Positions 15,605 through 23,204 of a stretch of DNA of 33,971 bases are shown here, in pieces. The stretch is from the NCBI GenBank assembly GCA_018816525.1, contig JAHIVV010000032.1, positions 1-33,971 on the forward strand, read 5' to 3'. The notes under the pieces are model-generated. The model saw nothing but the letters and a program-made list of their open reading frames with translations. It did not search any database and was not told where the DNA came from. The translations under genes were made by a program, and so were the position numbers. This DNA comes from Elusimicrobiota bacterium (lineage in GTDB: Bacteria > Elusimicrobiota > Endomicrobiia > CG1-02-37-114 > XYA2-FULL-39-19). Each line of letters begins with the position of its first letter. Position 1 is the first letter of the stretch.

Positions 15605-16384
15605 ATGTGGATTAGTTATTCACAACTGAAATTATTCGAACAATGTCCCAAAGCCTATAAATACCGCTATATAGAAAAAGCCCCTCCAAAAATAAAACCA
15701 ATCCTTATAATGGCAAACAGCGTCCATGCGGCTTTAAAAGATTTCTTTCTTATTCCTGATACAGCACAACGCACTAAACAAGCGCTTGAAGAACTTTTAC
15801 GCAAGGCCTGGCGCATAAATCCTGACAGGAAAAAGGCCTTCACAACTACGCAGGAAGAAAAGACCTGGGGAGAAAAAGCGCTCTCCATGCTGGGTAATTT
15901 TTATAATAAACAAGATATTAAAGCAAACCCTCTGGCTGTAGAGGAATTATATAAAGCCCAGTTTGATTCAGGCATCATTCTTTGCGGCAAAGTGGACCGC
16001 ATCGATACTGACCAGGACGGTTCGTTGAAAATAATAGATTATAAAACAGGCAAGTCTCCTAAAGATGGGGATAAATTCTTAACGAGCGACTACCAATTGG
16101 GGATGTACGGCATATTGGTCAGAAAAAAAATGTTTGCCAAAATTGAAAAAATTATGTATATATTTTTGGAAGACAATACAGAATTATCTGTTACGCCTAC
16201 AGTTGAATATCTTGACGGCATTTTAGAAAAGATTCTAGAAATGGCAAAAACTGTTACCCGGGAAAAAGTTTACCCGCCAAACCCGGGCAGTTTCTGCAGG
16301 ATTTGTGATTATTTTGAACAATGCGATTCAGCGTTAAAAGCAGTTATTCCGGCAGTTGCCCAACAGGAAGAAGTTCCATTTTAA
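15605..16384 (+). CDS. PD-(D/E)XK nuclease with Cas4/AddB-like Fe-S cysteines
   Basis: This 259-residue RecB-family nuclease shows the N-terminal motif SYSQLKLFEQCPKAYKYRY and the catalytic core GKVDRID...LKIIDYKTGK with the Asp and Lys of the PD-(D/E)XK fold; Q in DYQLGMYGIL is the usual QxxxY element. Cys14 plus C-terminal Cys231, Cys234 and Cys240 (FCRICDYFEQC) form the four-cysteine arrangement that holds a [4Fe-4S] cluster in Cas4 and AddB. No helicase or CRISPR gene is nearby. It heads the operon with endonuclease Q 15 bases downstream, which suggests a DNA-repair role. The tail ends QEEVPF, faintly like a clamp-binding end. Substrate polarity is unknown. Confidence 0.85.
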   Translation: MWISYSQLKLFEQCPKAYKYRYIEKAPPKIKPILIMANSVHAALKDFFLIPDTAQRTKQALEELLRKAWRINPDRKKAFTTTQEEKTWGEKALSMLGNFYNKQDIKANPLAVEELYKAQFDSGIILCGKVDRIDTDQDGSLKIIDYKTGKSPKDGDKFLTSDYQLGMYGILVRKKMFAKIEKIMYIFLEDNTELSVTPTVEYLDGILEKILEMAKTVTREKVYPPNPGSFCRICDYFEQCDSALKAVIPAVAQQEEVPF

Positions 16385-16399
16385 AATGAGGATTAAACT

Positions 16400-17653
16400 A
16401 TGAGAATCATTGCAGATTTTCACATCCATTCGAAATATTCCCGTGCTACCAGCCGTGATATGGACTTGCCTACCATTAACCAATGGGCAAAATACAAAGG
16501 CATTAAACTAATGGGTACCGGGGATTTTACCCACCCGTTCTGGCTGCAGGAATTAAAGAGACACCTAAGCCCTGCGGGAGATGGTTTTTACGAATATGAC
16601 GGCACATACTATTTTTTAACTTCAGAATTAAACTGTATTTACCATAAAAACGGCAAGCCCCGCAGAGTTCATAACCTGGTTGTTGCTCCGTCATTTGAAA
16701 TCGTAGAAAAAATAAACCACCGGCTTTCAACCTACGGCAACCTTCTGGTTGACGGCCGTCCGATACTGAATCTTGACTGTGAAGACCTTGTAAAAATGAT
16801 AACTGATATTTCGGATAGATGCATGATTATTCCGGCCCATGCCTGGACTCCGCATTTCAGCGTTTTCGGTTCAAATTCAGGGTTTAACAGGCTTATTGAC
16901 TGTTTTGGCAGCCAGATAAAAAATGTTCATGCGATAGAAACCGGTTTATCAAGCGACCCTTCAATGAATTGGAGGCTTTCTTTTTTAGATACTATTGCGC
17001 TTCTCTCTAATTCTGATGCTCATTCTCCGTCAAATATAGGAAGAGAAGCCAATGTGTTTGATGTTAAAGATTATACCGGGCTATATAATGAAATAACGGA
17101 AATTATTAAATCTAAGGATGATGCACACTTTCTTTATACGATAGAGTTTTTCCCCGAAGAAGGCAAATATCATTTTGACGGCCATAAGAATTGTGAAGTA
17201 AACTTACACCCCCAGGTATCAATTGAAGGTAGAAATTTGTGCCCGGTCTGCAATAAACCTCTTACAATAGGCGTCCTGCATCGTGTGGAAGAATTGTCAG
17301 ACAAGCAGGAAGGGTACCAGCTGCCAAATGCAGTGCCCTGCAGAAAAATTATTCCTTTGGAAGAAATTATTGCTGAAGCGCTCAATCTTAATAAAGGCGC
17401 CTCCCAGGTCAGAAAGGAATATTTGGGTTTAGTAGGAATGTTCGGTTCGGAATTCAAAATTCTTCTCGACCTGAACGAGCAGGAATTGTCCAGGATTCAA
17501 AATATGAAAATAGCGAGAAATATAATAAAAATGAGAACCGGCGCTGTTGCTATAGTGCCGGGTTATGACGGAGTATACGGTACAATTATTATAAATAATT
17601 CTGAAACCGCAAATGACCCTCTGGCGAAACTGGAACAGTTGAGTTTCTTTTAA
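16400..17653 (+). CDS. Endonuclease Q-type PHP-domain DNA repair nuclease
   Basis: This 417-residue protein matches the EndoQ family, which cuts DNA 5' of deaminated bases (uracil, hypoxanthine, xanthine) and abasic sites. PHP metal motifs are DFHIHSKYSRAT at residues 5-16, GTGDFTHPFW, IIPAHAWTPHFSVFG and LLSNSDAHSPSNIGRE. A later cysteine pair (RNLCPVCNKPLTIGVLHR) is the expected zinc site. The protein ends EQLSFF. QLSFF closely resembles the bacterial sliding-clamp peptide QL(S/D)LF and sits where archaeal EndoQ carries a PCNA-binding motif. GAGG precedes the ATG. The upstream Fe-S nuclease and downstream nuclease-family gene point to a repair operon. Confidence 0.87.
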   Translation: MRIIADFHIHSKYSRATSRDMDLPTINQWAKYKGIKLMGTGDFTHPFWLQELKRHLSPAGDGFYEYDGTYYFLTSELNCIYHKNGKPRRVHNLVVAPSFEIVEKINHRLSTYGNLLVDGRPILNLDCEDLVKMITDISDRCMIIPAHAWTPHFSVFGSNSGFNRLIDCFGSQIKNVHAIETGLSSDPSMNWRLSFLDTIALLSNSDAHSPSNIGREANVFDVKDYTGLYNEITEIIKSKDDAHFLYTIEFFPEEGKYHFDGHKNCEVNLHPQVSIEGRNLCPVCNKPLTIGVLHRVEELSDKQEGYQLPNAVPCRKIIPLEEIIAEALNLNKGASQVRKEYLGLVGMFGSEFKILLDLNEQELSRIQNMKIARNIIKMRTGAVAIVPGYDGVYGTIIINNSETANDPLAKLEQLSFF

Positions 17654-17655
17654 TT

Positions 17656-18142
17656 ATGATTACCTGTAAAGTCGAAGCAGTGACCTTTGACGAAATATCC
17701 CAGATGGGAATAGTTTTACTTACGGAGCAGGAGGGCAAGCGTGTATTGCCTGTCTGGGTGGGTATTTTTGAAGCGCAGCCAAATATTGTTCCGGCTGCAA
17801 AACGCTTACTTCCCGCGGCCCCTTACGCATGATTTGTTTAAAAATACTATAGAACAACTGGGCGCTAAGGTCGATTTTATTTATCTGAATAAAATCGAAC
17901 AGAACACATATTACGCCCAGGTCCACCTGACCCAGAAAGATAATGAAATTGTTATAGATGCCAGGCCCTCTGACGCTATTGCCATTGCATTGCGCTGTGA
18001 AGCAGCTATTTACATTGATGAAAAAGTTATGGAATCAAACGCGGTTGACAGGGAAGAGTTTTTAAAAGAGCAAAAAGAAAAGTCTTATAAAACATATCTT
18101 GAATCGCTTGAAGAAGAAGACCTGGGGAAACTGAAGCATTGA
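17656..18142 (+). pseudogene. Bifunctional nuclease family (DUF151) gene with an apparent +1 frameshift
   Basis: The ATG at 17656, two bases after EndoQ, opens a frame encoding MITCKVEAVTFDEIS...VLPVWVGIFEAQ, the normal start of the family. That frame stops at 17830-17832 after 58 codons. The rest of the family (FPRPLTHDLFKNTIEQLGAK, IDARPSDAIAIALR) continues in the next frame to 18142. Spacing to family members fits one surplus base. Dropping one C of the CC pair at 17779-17780 gives GIFEAQQILFRLQNAYFPRP and a 161-residue protein, the usual length. Members are reported as DNases/RNases. Error in the sequence, true decay or programmed shifting are all possible. The end overlaps the next gene by four bases. 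Confidence 0.8.
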
Positions 18143-18474
18143 TAGATTTTATTATTAACTGGCTGGAAAAAATTAGGCTGACTTATAACGTAAATCCACG
18201 GCTATTTGCTGTGGTTTATGCAATATGTGTTCCGCCTTTCTGGTTTGCTGTATATAAAGTTGTCGCCGGTTTAAGAGTCGGGAAAACGGACAAATTGCCG
18301 AAATGGTTTCTTGTGCTTGGTTTTACCCTTACAGCTCCATTTCTTTATATCGCTTTTTTTGGAAAAAACCTGCCGGGCTGGTTTTGGATTGCTGTATTAG
18401 TTTTTGTTTGCCTGTCCATACTTTCTCTAATTAAGACCATTCGCGGTAAAGTACAAATGAAAATTAAAGCATGA
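18139..18474 (+). CDS. Small membrane protein of unknown function
   Basis: This 111-residue protein has three hydrophobic helices (about residues 22-44, 56-74 and 80-99) and short basic loops (GLRVGKTDKLPK, KTIRGKVQMKIKA). I do not recognise a family. The TTG start at 18139 overlaps the preceding stop (TTGA), and its own stop overlaps the fmt start (ATGA), so it is translationally chained between the nuclease-family gene and fmt. No catalytic motif is visible. Confidence 0.7.
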   Translation: MIDFIINWLEKIRLTYNVNPRLFAVVYAICVPPFWFAVYKVVAGLRVGKTDKLPKWFLVLGFTLTAPFLYIAFFGKNLPGWFWIAVLVFVCLSILSLIKTIRGKVQMKIKA

Positions 18475-19418
18475 ATATTGTATTCTACGGATCCAATGAA
18501 AGTTCTGTTAAGTTTCTTGAACATTTATCAAAAAAGGATACGATTACTGCAGTTATCACCCGCCAGGATAAACCTTCAGGCCGCGGTTTGGAAATTCATT
18601 CATCGCCGGTAAAAATGTTCGCCCAACAAAACAATTTAAGATTAACCGAAATTGATAATTTGCTTTCTTCCGGCATAAAAGCTGATTTAGGCGTGGCTGT
18701 CGCCTATGGCAAAATTTTAAAAAAAGAGGTATTTTTTTTTCCAAAAAACGGGACTATTAATGTCCATTTCTCTCTTCTTCCAAAATACCGCGGCGCAGCG
18801 CCCATGCAATGGGCTTTAATAAACGGCGAAAAAAGTACAGGTGTCACAATATTTTTTATAGATGAAGGCCTGGATACCGGGAAAATACTGTTTCAAAAAG
18901 AGATTCCGATTGAACTGGAAGATGATTTTGCGTCGCTGGAAAATAAACTGGTAGAAGAAGGCATGAAATTGTTAGGCGAGTCAATAAAGTTGATAAGTAA
19001 TAAGGACTTCACAGCCAGAGAACAGGCTGGCGAGCCCTCATTTGCACCGCCTTTAAAAAAAAGCGACGGTATTATAAATTGGTCAGCAAAATCCTCAATA
19101 GAAATCTGCAGCCTTATAAGAGGGGTAAATCCCTGGCCCGGGGCCTATACGGAAACTGGGATTGAAGAACACGGGTTACTTAAAATATTAAAAGCCAAAC
19201 CCATAGAGCCAAGTAAGGAAGAATCTGATTTGTGGATTAAAAACCGGGTACCGGGAGAAATAGCTGCTCTTATTAGAGGAAAAGGTTTTGTTGTAAAATG
19301 TAAAGAAGGGTTTCTTTTAGTAGAATTTGTTCAAAGGCAAAATGGGAAATTCATAAATGCGTGGGCCTTCTGGCAGGGAGCCCGTTTAGAGATTGGGAAA
19401 AAGTTTATAAAGCAATGA
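18471..19418 (+). CDS. fmt: Methionyl-tRNA formyltransferase
   Basis: This 315-residue enzyme formylates initiator Met-tRNA using 10-formyltetrahydrofolate, allowing bacterial translation initiation. The N-terminal hydrolase domain carries TRQDKPSGRGLEIHSSPVK, the catalytic-site stretch INVHFSLLPKYRGAAPMQWA and IDEGLDTGKIL. The C-terminal OB-like domain follows IRGVNPWPGAYT. Length is normal. Start and stop both lie in ATGA overlaps (18471-18474 and 19415-19418). No peptide deformylase gene is adjacent, unlike in many genomes. As an essential-type gene locked inside this chain, it argues that the upstream frameshift is not strongly polar or is a sequence error. Confidence 0.94.
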   Translation: MNIVFYGSNESSVKFLEHLSKKDTITAVITRQDKPSGRGLEIHSSPVKMFAQQNNLRLTEIDNLLSSGIKADLGVAVAYGKILKKEVFFFPKNGTINVHFSLLPKYRGAAPMQWALINGEKSTGVTIFFIDEGLDTGKILFQKEIPIELEDDFASLENKLVEEGMKLLGESIKLISNKDFTAREQAGEPSFAPPLKKSDGIINWSAKSSIEICSLIRGVNPWPGAYTETGIEEHGLLKILKAKPIEPSKEESDLWIKNRVPGEIAALIRGKGFVVKCKEGFLLVEFVQRQNGKFINAWAFWQGARLEIGKKFIKQ

Positions 19419-19942
19419 AAAGGCGATTACTAATACATTTAGGTTTTCCGGCAATAACTATTTTAGGAAAAATACTCCCGGAAAGGTTTTCAAATAAATT
19501 TGAGCAATGGAAAATTGACTTTAATAATAGACTGATAAAATCAAAAATAGTAAAAAAACCCAAGTCCCTTCTTTTATTACTGGCGCATTGCCTGCAGCTT
19601 GAAGAATGCAGCCACAGGCTTACTAAAGACGTGTTTAACTGTGCAGGATGCGGTAAATGCAATATTGCCGATTTGGTGAAAATAAGTGAAAAATTTGGTA
19701 TAATTGCAAAAGTAGCCGCAGGCGGAAGGCTCGCAAAAAGATTAGTTAAAGAACTACGGCCTGATTTGATTCTGGCAGTAGCCTGCGAAAGAGAATTGAC
19801 TGAAGGAATTTCTGCAGTTTATCCTTATAAGGTTATCGGCGTAACAAATTCGCGGCCTTGCGGGCCTTGTGTAAATACTCTAGTTGACGTCAAAAAAATT
19901 GAAAGGGTTTTACAGGACGTTTTAGAAAAAACAATTCCATGA
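19415..19942 (+). CDS. DUF116-family cysteine-rich protein
   Basis: This 175-residue protein matches DUF116: a basic N-terminus with one hydrophobic segment, then the cysteine-rich block [15 protein letters not shown]...[14 protein letters not shown], then [12 protein letters not shown] and [14 protein letters not shown]. The clustered cysteines suggest metal or Fe-S binding. The biochemical role is not established to my knowledge. The ATG at 19415 lies in the ATGA overlap with fmt and removes 18 non-family residues of a longer frame. It is joined to htpX by another ATGA overlap (19939-19942). A link to translation initiation or membrane quality control is only suggested by position. Confidence 0.85.
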   Translation: MKRRLLIHLGFPAITILGKILPERFSNKFEQWKIDFNNRLIKSKIVKKPKSLLLLLAHCLQLEECSHRLTKDVFNCAGCGKCNIADLVKISEKFGIIAKVAAGGRLAKRLVKELRPDLILAVACERELTEGISAVYPYKVIGVTNSRPCGPCVNTLVDVKKIERVLQDVLEKTIP

Positions 19943-20787
19943 ATTCAGTTAAAACTTTTATTTTAATGTTTGTACTGCTTCTCCTTTTTGTCTGGGTTGG
20001 GCGCATAATCGGCGGCCAGTCAGGAATGCTGCTGGCGTTTTTTCTTGCCTGTGTTATGAACTTTTTTTCCTACTGGTTCAGCGATAAGATTGTTTTGATG
20101 ATGTATGGTGCAAAAGAAATTCCCCAAAACCAGGCGAATAACCTGTACTCTATAGTTGCCAATGCAGCCCAGTCAGCGAACCTTCCTATGCCAAAAATAT
20201 ATATGATCCAATCAATAGCCCCTAACGCTTTTGCTACAGGTAGGAATCCTTCTCATGCAGCTATTGCGGTTACCCGCGGTATTCTTGATTTATTGAACGA
20301 CAAAGAACTCTCAGGTGTTATTGCACATGAATTATCTCATATAAAAAACCGTGATACGCTTATTTCGATGGTTGCAGCAACTGTTGCAGGCGCAATATTC
20401 ATGCTGGCGCGCATGGCTCAGTTTGCAATGATTTTTGGCGGCCGGGACAGCCGGGAAGACAGAGGCGGCGGAATAGCAATGCTTGCTGTGATGATTGTAG
20501 GCCCGATTGCTGCGATGGTAATTCAACTTGCTATTTCCAGGGCCCGCGAATATGACGCAGATGAATCCGCGGCTATGATCAGCGGGGATCCGCTTGCTCT
20601 TGCAAGCGCGCTTAGGAAACTTTCTGCTGGTTCGAAAAGAATGCCGTTAGCTTCAAATCCAGCTACGGCCCATTTGTTTATTGTAAACCCTTTAAAGAGC
20701 GAGAAAATACTTTCTTTGTTTTCAACACATCCGCCTGTGGAAGAAAGAATCAAACGGCTTGAAAATATCGCAGGAATGAAATTATAA
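19939..20787 (+). CDS. htpX: M48 family zinc metalloprotease HtpX
   Basis: This 282-residue inner-membrane protease degrades misfolded membrane proteins from the cytoplasmic side. Two N-terminal helices (about residues 5-21 and 29-46) precede the zinc motif HELSH (His130, Glu131, His134). Two more helices follow (around [16 protein letters not shown] and [18 protein letters not shown]), then [13 protein letters not shown], which supplies the third ligand Glu. The C-terminal [12 protein letters not shown] is also characteristic. It closes the ATGA-coupled chain that starts near 17656. A 90-base gap with its own ribosome site separates it from the receiver-domain gene. Confidence 0.94.
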   Translation: MNSVKTFILMFVLLLLFVWVGRIIGGQSGMLLAFFLACVMNFFSYWFSDKIVLMMYGAKEIPQNQANNLYSIVANAAQSANLPMPKIYMIQSIAPNAFATGRNPSHAAIAVTRGILDLLNDKELSGVIAHELSHIKNRDTLISMVAATVAGAIFMLARMAQFAMIFGGRDSREDRGGGIAMLAVMIVGPIAAMVIQLAISRAREYDADESAAMISGDPLALASALRKLSAGSKRMPLASNPATAHLFIVNPLKSEKILSLFSTHPPVEERIKRLENIAGMKL

Positions 20788-20877
20788 TAAATGGTATTAT
20801 AAACCGCATTGAAAAATAAAATTCATTGTAGATAAACGAAAATACGAACAAAAGCAGCAATAGCCTGGAGGCAGAGA

Positions 20878-21939
20878 ATGGCAAAAAAAATCCTGATAGC
20901 AGAAAATGAATGGGAATTACGAAACCTCTTAAAGTTAATTATTGAAAAATATGATTTTGACGTTATGGAAGCCGAAGATGACAGGCAGGCTGTAAACCTG
21001 GTTTCATCTTTCAAACCTGACCTTCTTATGCTGGATCTTTCAATGAAAGGTTTTGAAATTGTGCATAAGTTGAGAAATAATTACGAAACACAAAGCCTGC
21101 CGGTTGTAATGCTTATAGATAAAAAAGCCATCCAGGATTCACCTATAAAAGATTATGTACAGGACTTTTTACTCAAACCATTTGAAGAAGAAAGTGTTCT
21201 TCAGGTAATTAAAAAGATATTCGGTGATGTCCAAAAAAAGACAGCAGCATCCAAAAGGCCTTTTGATTCATTTTTCACGCCGGATTCAGAAAAAACTGTT
21301 GTTTTGTCGCCTAGTGAATTGCCGGCAGAAGCCTCTATGGGAGAAAAAACTTTAGTGCTTTCTCCTGAAGAAATAATGGCTATTACAAAGCAATCTGTGA
21401 AGCCCGTAATTCCTGAAACGTTTTCACCAGAATTGACCATTCAGGTGAATCCTCTACCAGAAGTAGAGGTACCGGAACCCATTGCGCAGGAACCAGTACA
21501 GGAAGAGCAAATTCCGGAACCTGCTCCTGAAATTCCCGGAGCATCTGTGCCGGAATTTATGCCTGAAGCGACAATTCAGGGAACAGATTTTGAAAAATTA
21601 TTTGGTAAATCGCAGGAAGAAAAGGTACCGGAACCTATAGTTGTTGAAACAAAGTTCTACAGTATCTTAAATGTTACGTTGAAAGATTTACTATTGGCGG
21701 TATACTGTTCAGTAAGACTTTCAGGTAACAAAGATATCTCCGATAAGCCGATATTGGTCGTTACTAACGGCTCAGATGTTGATTCTAAGGAATTTGGCAC
21801 AATTATGGATGTTTTTGGTTCAGGAACAAACGTTGTAGCTATTGACGCCGGTAAATTTAATGATAAAATTCAGGAATTAACTGCGGCAGGAGTTATTATT
21901 TTTGAGGTAGATCCTTCCGGGTTTAAAAAAATACGCTAG
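20878..21939 (+). CDS. Receiver-domain protein with atypical acidic pocket and unknown C-terminal domain
   Basis: This 353-residue protein has a CheY-like receiver at residues 1-118. The phospho-acceptor Asp53 (LLMLDLSMKG) and Lys100 (DFLLKPF) are present. The acidic pair is Glu9-Asn10 rather than Asp-Asp, and the Thr/Ser switch position is replaced (VVMLIDKK), so phosphorylation may be weak or absent. A proline/glutamate-rich linker (about 120-255) contains two near-copies of EKTVVLSPSE. A C-terminal alpha/beta segment (from about 258, KPILVVTNGSD, VVAIDAG) matches nothing I know and does not look like a DNA-binding domain. GGAGG (20867-20871) fixes the start. No histidine kinase is nearby. 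Confidence 0.75.
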   Translation: MAKKILIAENEWELRNLLKLIIEKYDFDVMEAEDDRQAVNLVSSFKPDLLMLDLSMKGFEIVHKLRNNYETQSLPVVMLIDKKAIQDSPIKDYVQDFLLKPFEEESVLQVIKKIFGDVQKKTAASKRPFDSFFTPDSEKTVVLSPSELPAEASMGEKTLVLSPEEIMAITKQSVKPVIPETFSPELTIQVNPLPEVEVPEPIAQEPVQEEQIPEPAPEIPGASVPEFMPEATIQGTDFEKLFGKSQEEKVPEPIVVETKFYSILNVTLKDLLLAVYCSVRLSGNKDISDKPILVVTNGSDVDSKEFGTIMDVFGSGTNVVAIDAGKFNDKIQELTAAGVIIFEVDPSGFKKIR

Positions 21940-22175
21940 ATAGGATTTTAACATTCGACACGGTCGTTTTGTTGACGGACATAGGAGCGCTCATATTTGG
22001 CTAATTCTTGGTGTTTTTAAGCTGCCTGGTAAGCTATATTATTGATAGTTTGCCAACTTTTTGTGTTAGTAAAGCCTTTCGACAGTCCTATTAAGCCTTA
22101 ACCCGGTTTTATGAAAGGCCAGTTTTGCCAACCTTAACAGATACCTGCCTTATAATGGTTTTTCCAGATCCCTTA

Positions 22176-22196
22176 TTTTGCCAAAAGTTGGCAAAA
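22176..22196. repeat. Perfect palindrome built from the TTTGCCAA motif
   Basis: Nine-base arms TTTTGCCAA and TTGGCAAAA flank AAG. As RNA it folds into a tight hairpin followed on the plus strand by a pyrimidine-rich stretch, so it may act as a terminator for the receiver-domain gene. As DNA it has the form of a dimeric repressor site. Confidence 0.6.
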
Positions 22197-22236
22197 CTCT
22201 TTCCTTTAAAATTTCTATTTTTGCCAGATTGATTTT

Positions 22237-22268
22237 ATCCCAATTTTTTCTTTTAAAATAATTGGGAT
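22237..22268. repeat. Inverted repeat with ATCCCAATT arms
   Basis: Arms ATCCCAATT (22237-22245) and AATTGGGAT (22260-22268) are exact complements around a 14-base AT-only-but-one loop. It could be part of a bidirectional terminator between the convergent genes. Confidence 0.5.
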
Positions 22269-22541
22269 GGTTGCCCGGCAAAATTTGCCAAATCTTTGAA
22301 ATATTTGAAATAATTGATTTGCTTAGACTGCCAGTATAGAATAGTTAAAGTAAAGTATTAGAACCCATCCATAAATACATATAAAACCCATGCGTCTGGT
22401 ATTTAATATAAGGGGATACATTAACTAAGCTTGAGGCGTCTTTGTGTATGGTTTGATTAACATAATATATCTTATCGGAACCAGTGCATATATGTGGAAG
22501 CTAAATCATTTGTAGTGTTTTAAGTCAGGAATTGGACGCTT

Positions 22542-23201
22542 TTAGCCTAAAATAATCTTGAGTTGTTTCAAGCTTAATTGGTTGGCAACTACAGGAGTAT
22601 TGATATAACCGTAAGTTAAATATGAGCCAAGAATAGGGCATATGACCCTGCCTAACTGGCTTAAATGTCCCATAGGAATGATGGCAATATTTGATAATTT
22701 TGAGTGTATTTTACAGAAATTAAGCAATTGAAGGAAGTCATTATCATTGGCTACAAACATAGCTATCTTTGTAAGGAACGGTTTATGGGCTTGAGAAGCC
22801 TTTAGAAAGCTTAAAAGTTGGCTGTATTTTAATGTTTTTTTAAAGTTATGGTAAGATAATATGAGCTTTTTATCAAATTTTTTAGTTAAATTGATTATAT
22901 TCCCAAGATTATTGGCAGATGAAAGTTCTAAATCAACAAAATCTGAAAGCGGGATGAAGCGATTAAAAAGACTTGAACGCTCTTTTTCATTACCGGAAAA
23001 GCTTCCCCCCTCGCTTTTTTTACGAATTGTCAGAATAATAGGAAGTTTAAGTTGTTTTTTTATTTTTTGAAACAGTTGGGGGGCAGTTTTAAGTTGATTC
23101 TTGCTAAAAAGGTCCAGCCTTATTTCAACTATATCAGCGCCTTGAAATTTTGCAGTTTGAGCTTCCTTAAGGTTAGTTATGATACCGGCAATTTTAGGCA
23201 T
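22542..23201 (-). CDS. aroD: Type I 3-dehydroquinate dehydratase
   Basis: This 219-residue enzyme performs the third step of the shikimate pathway through a Schiff base. Expected residues are visible: Glu26 and Arg28 in VEIRLD, Arg60 in TIRKKSEGG, His118 in LSYHNF, the Schiff-base Lys145 in LTKIAMF, and Arg185 in SQLGRVICPILGSYLTYGY. Length is typical for the monofunctional enzyme. It starts three bases after the GH57 gene stop and is the last gene of the operon. No other shikimate gene is in the window. The pairing with a glycoside hydrolase operon looks like simple co-transcription. Confidence 0.93.
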   Translation of the reverse strand: MPKIAGIITNLKEAQTAKFQGADIVEIRLDLFSKNQLKTAPQLFQKIKKQLKLPIILTIRKKSEGGSFSGNEKERSSLFNRFIPLSDFVDLELSSANNLGNIINLTKKFDKKLILSYHNFKKTLKYSQLLSFLKASQAHKPFLTKIAMFVANDNDFLQLLNFCKIHSKLSNIAIIPMGHLSQLGRVICPILGSYLTYGYINTPVVANQLSLKQLKIILG

Positions 23202-23204
23202 ACA

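Larger units (their letters stand above)
21940..22541. other. 600-base gap between convergent genes with TTTGCCAA cluster
   Basis: No coding frame of note is visible on either strand. TTTGCCAA or close variants occur at 22049-22056, 22124-22131, 22177-22184, 22220-22226 (TTTGCCA) and 22284-22291 on the plus strand, and inverted at 22188-22195 and 22277-22282 (GGCAAA). Two strong inverted repeats lie inside (22176-22196 and 22237-22268). Both flanking genes end here, so this is not an obvious promoter region. A small RNA, bidirectional terminator or protein-binding array is possible. Confidence 0.55.

Noticed and set aside
15605-16384. Cas4 of a CRISPR system
   Set aside because: The four-cysteine nuclease is Cas4-like, but there is no cas1, cas2 or repeat array in the window, and its operon mate is EndoQ.
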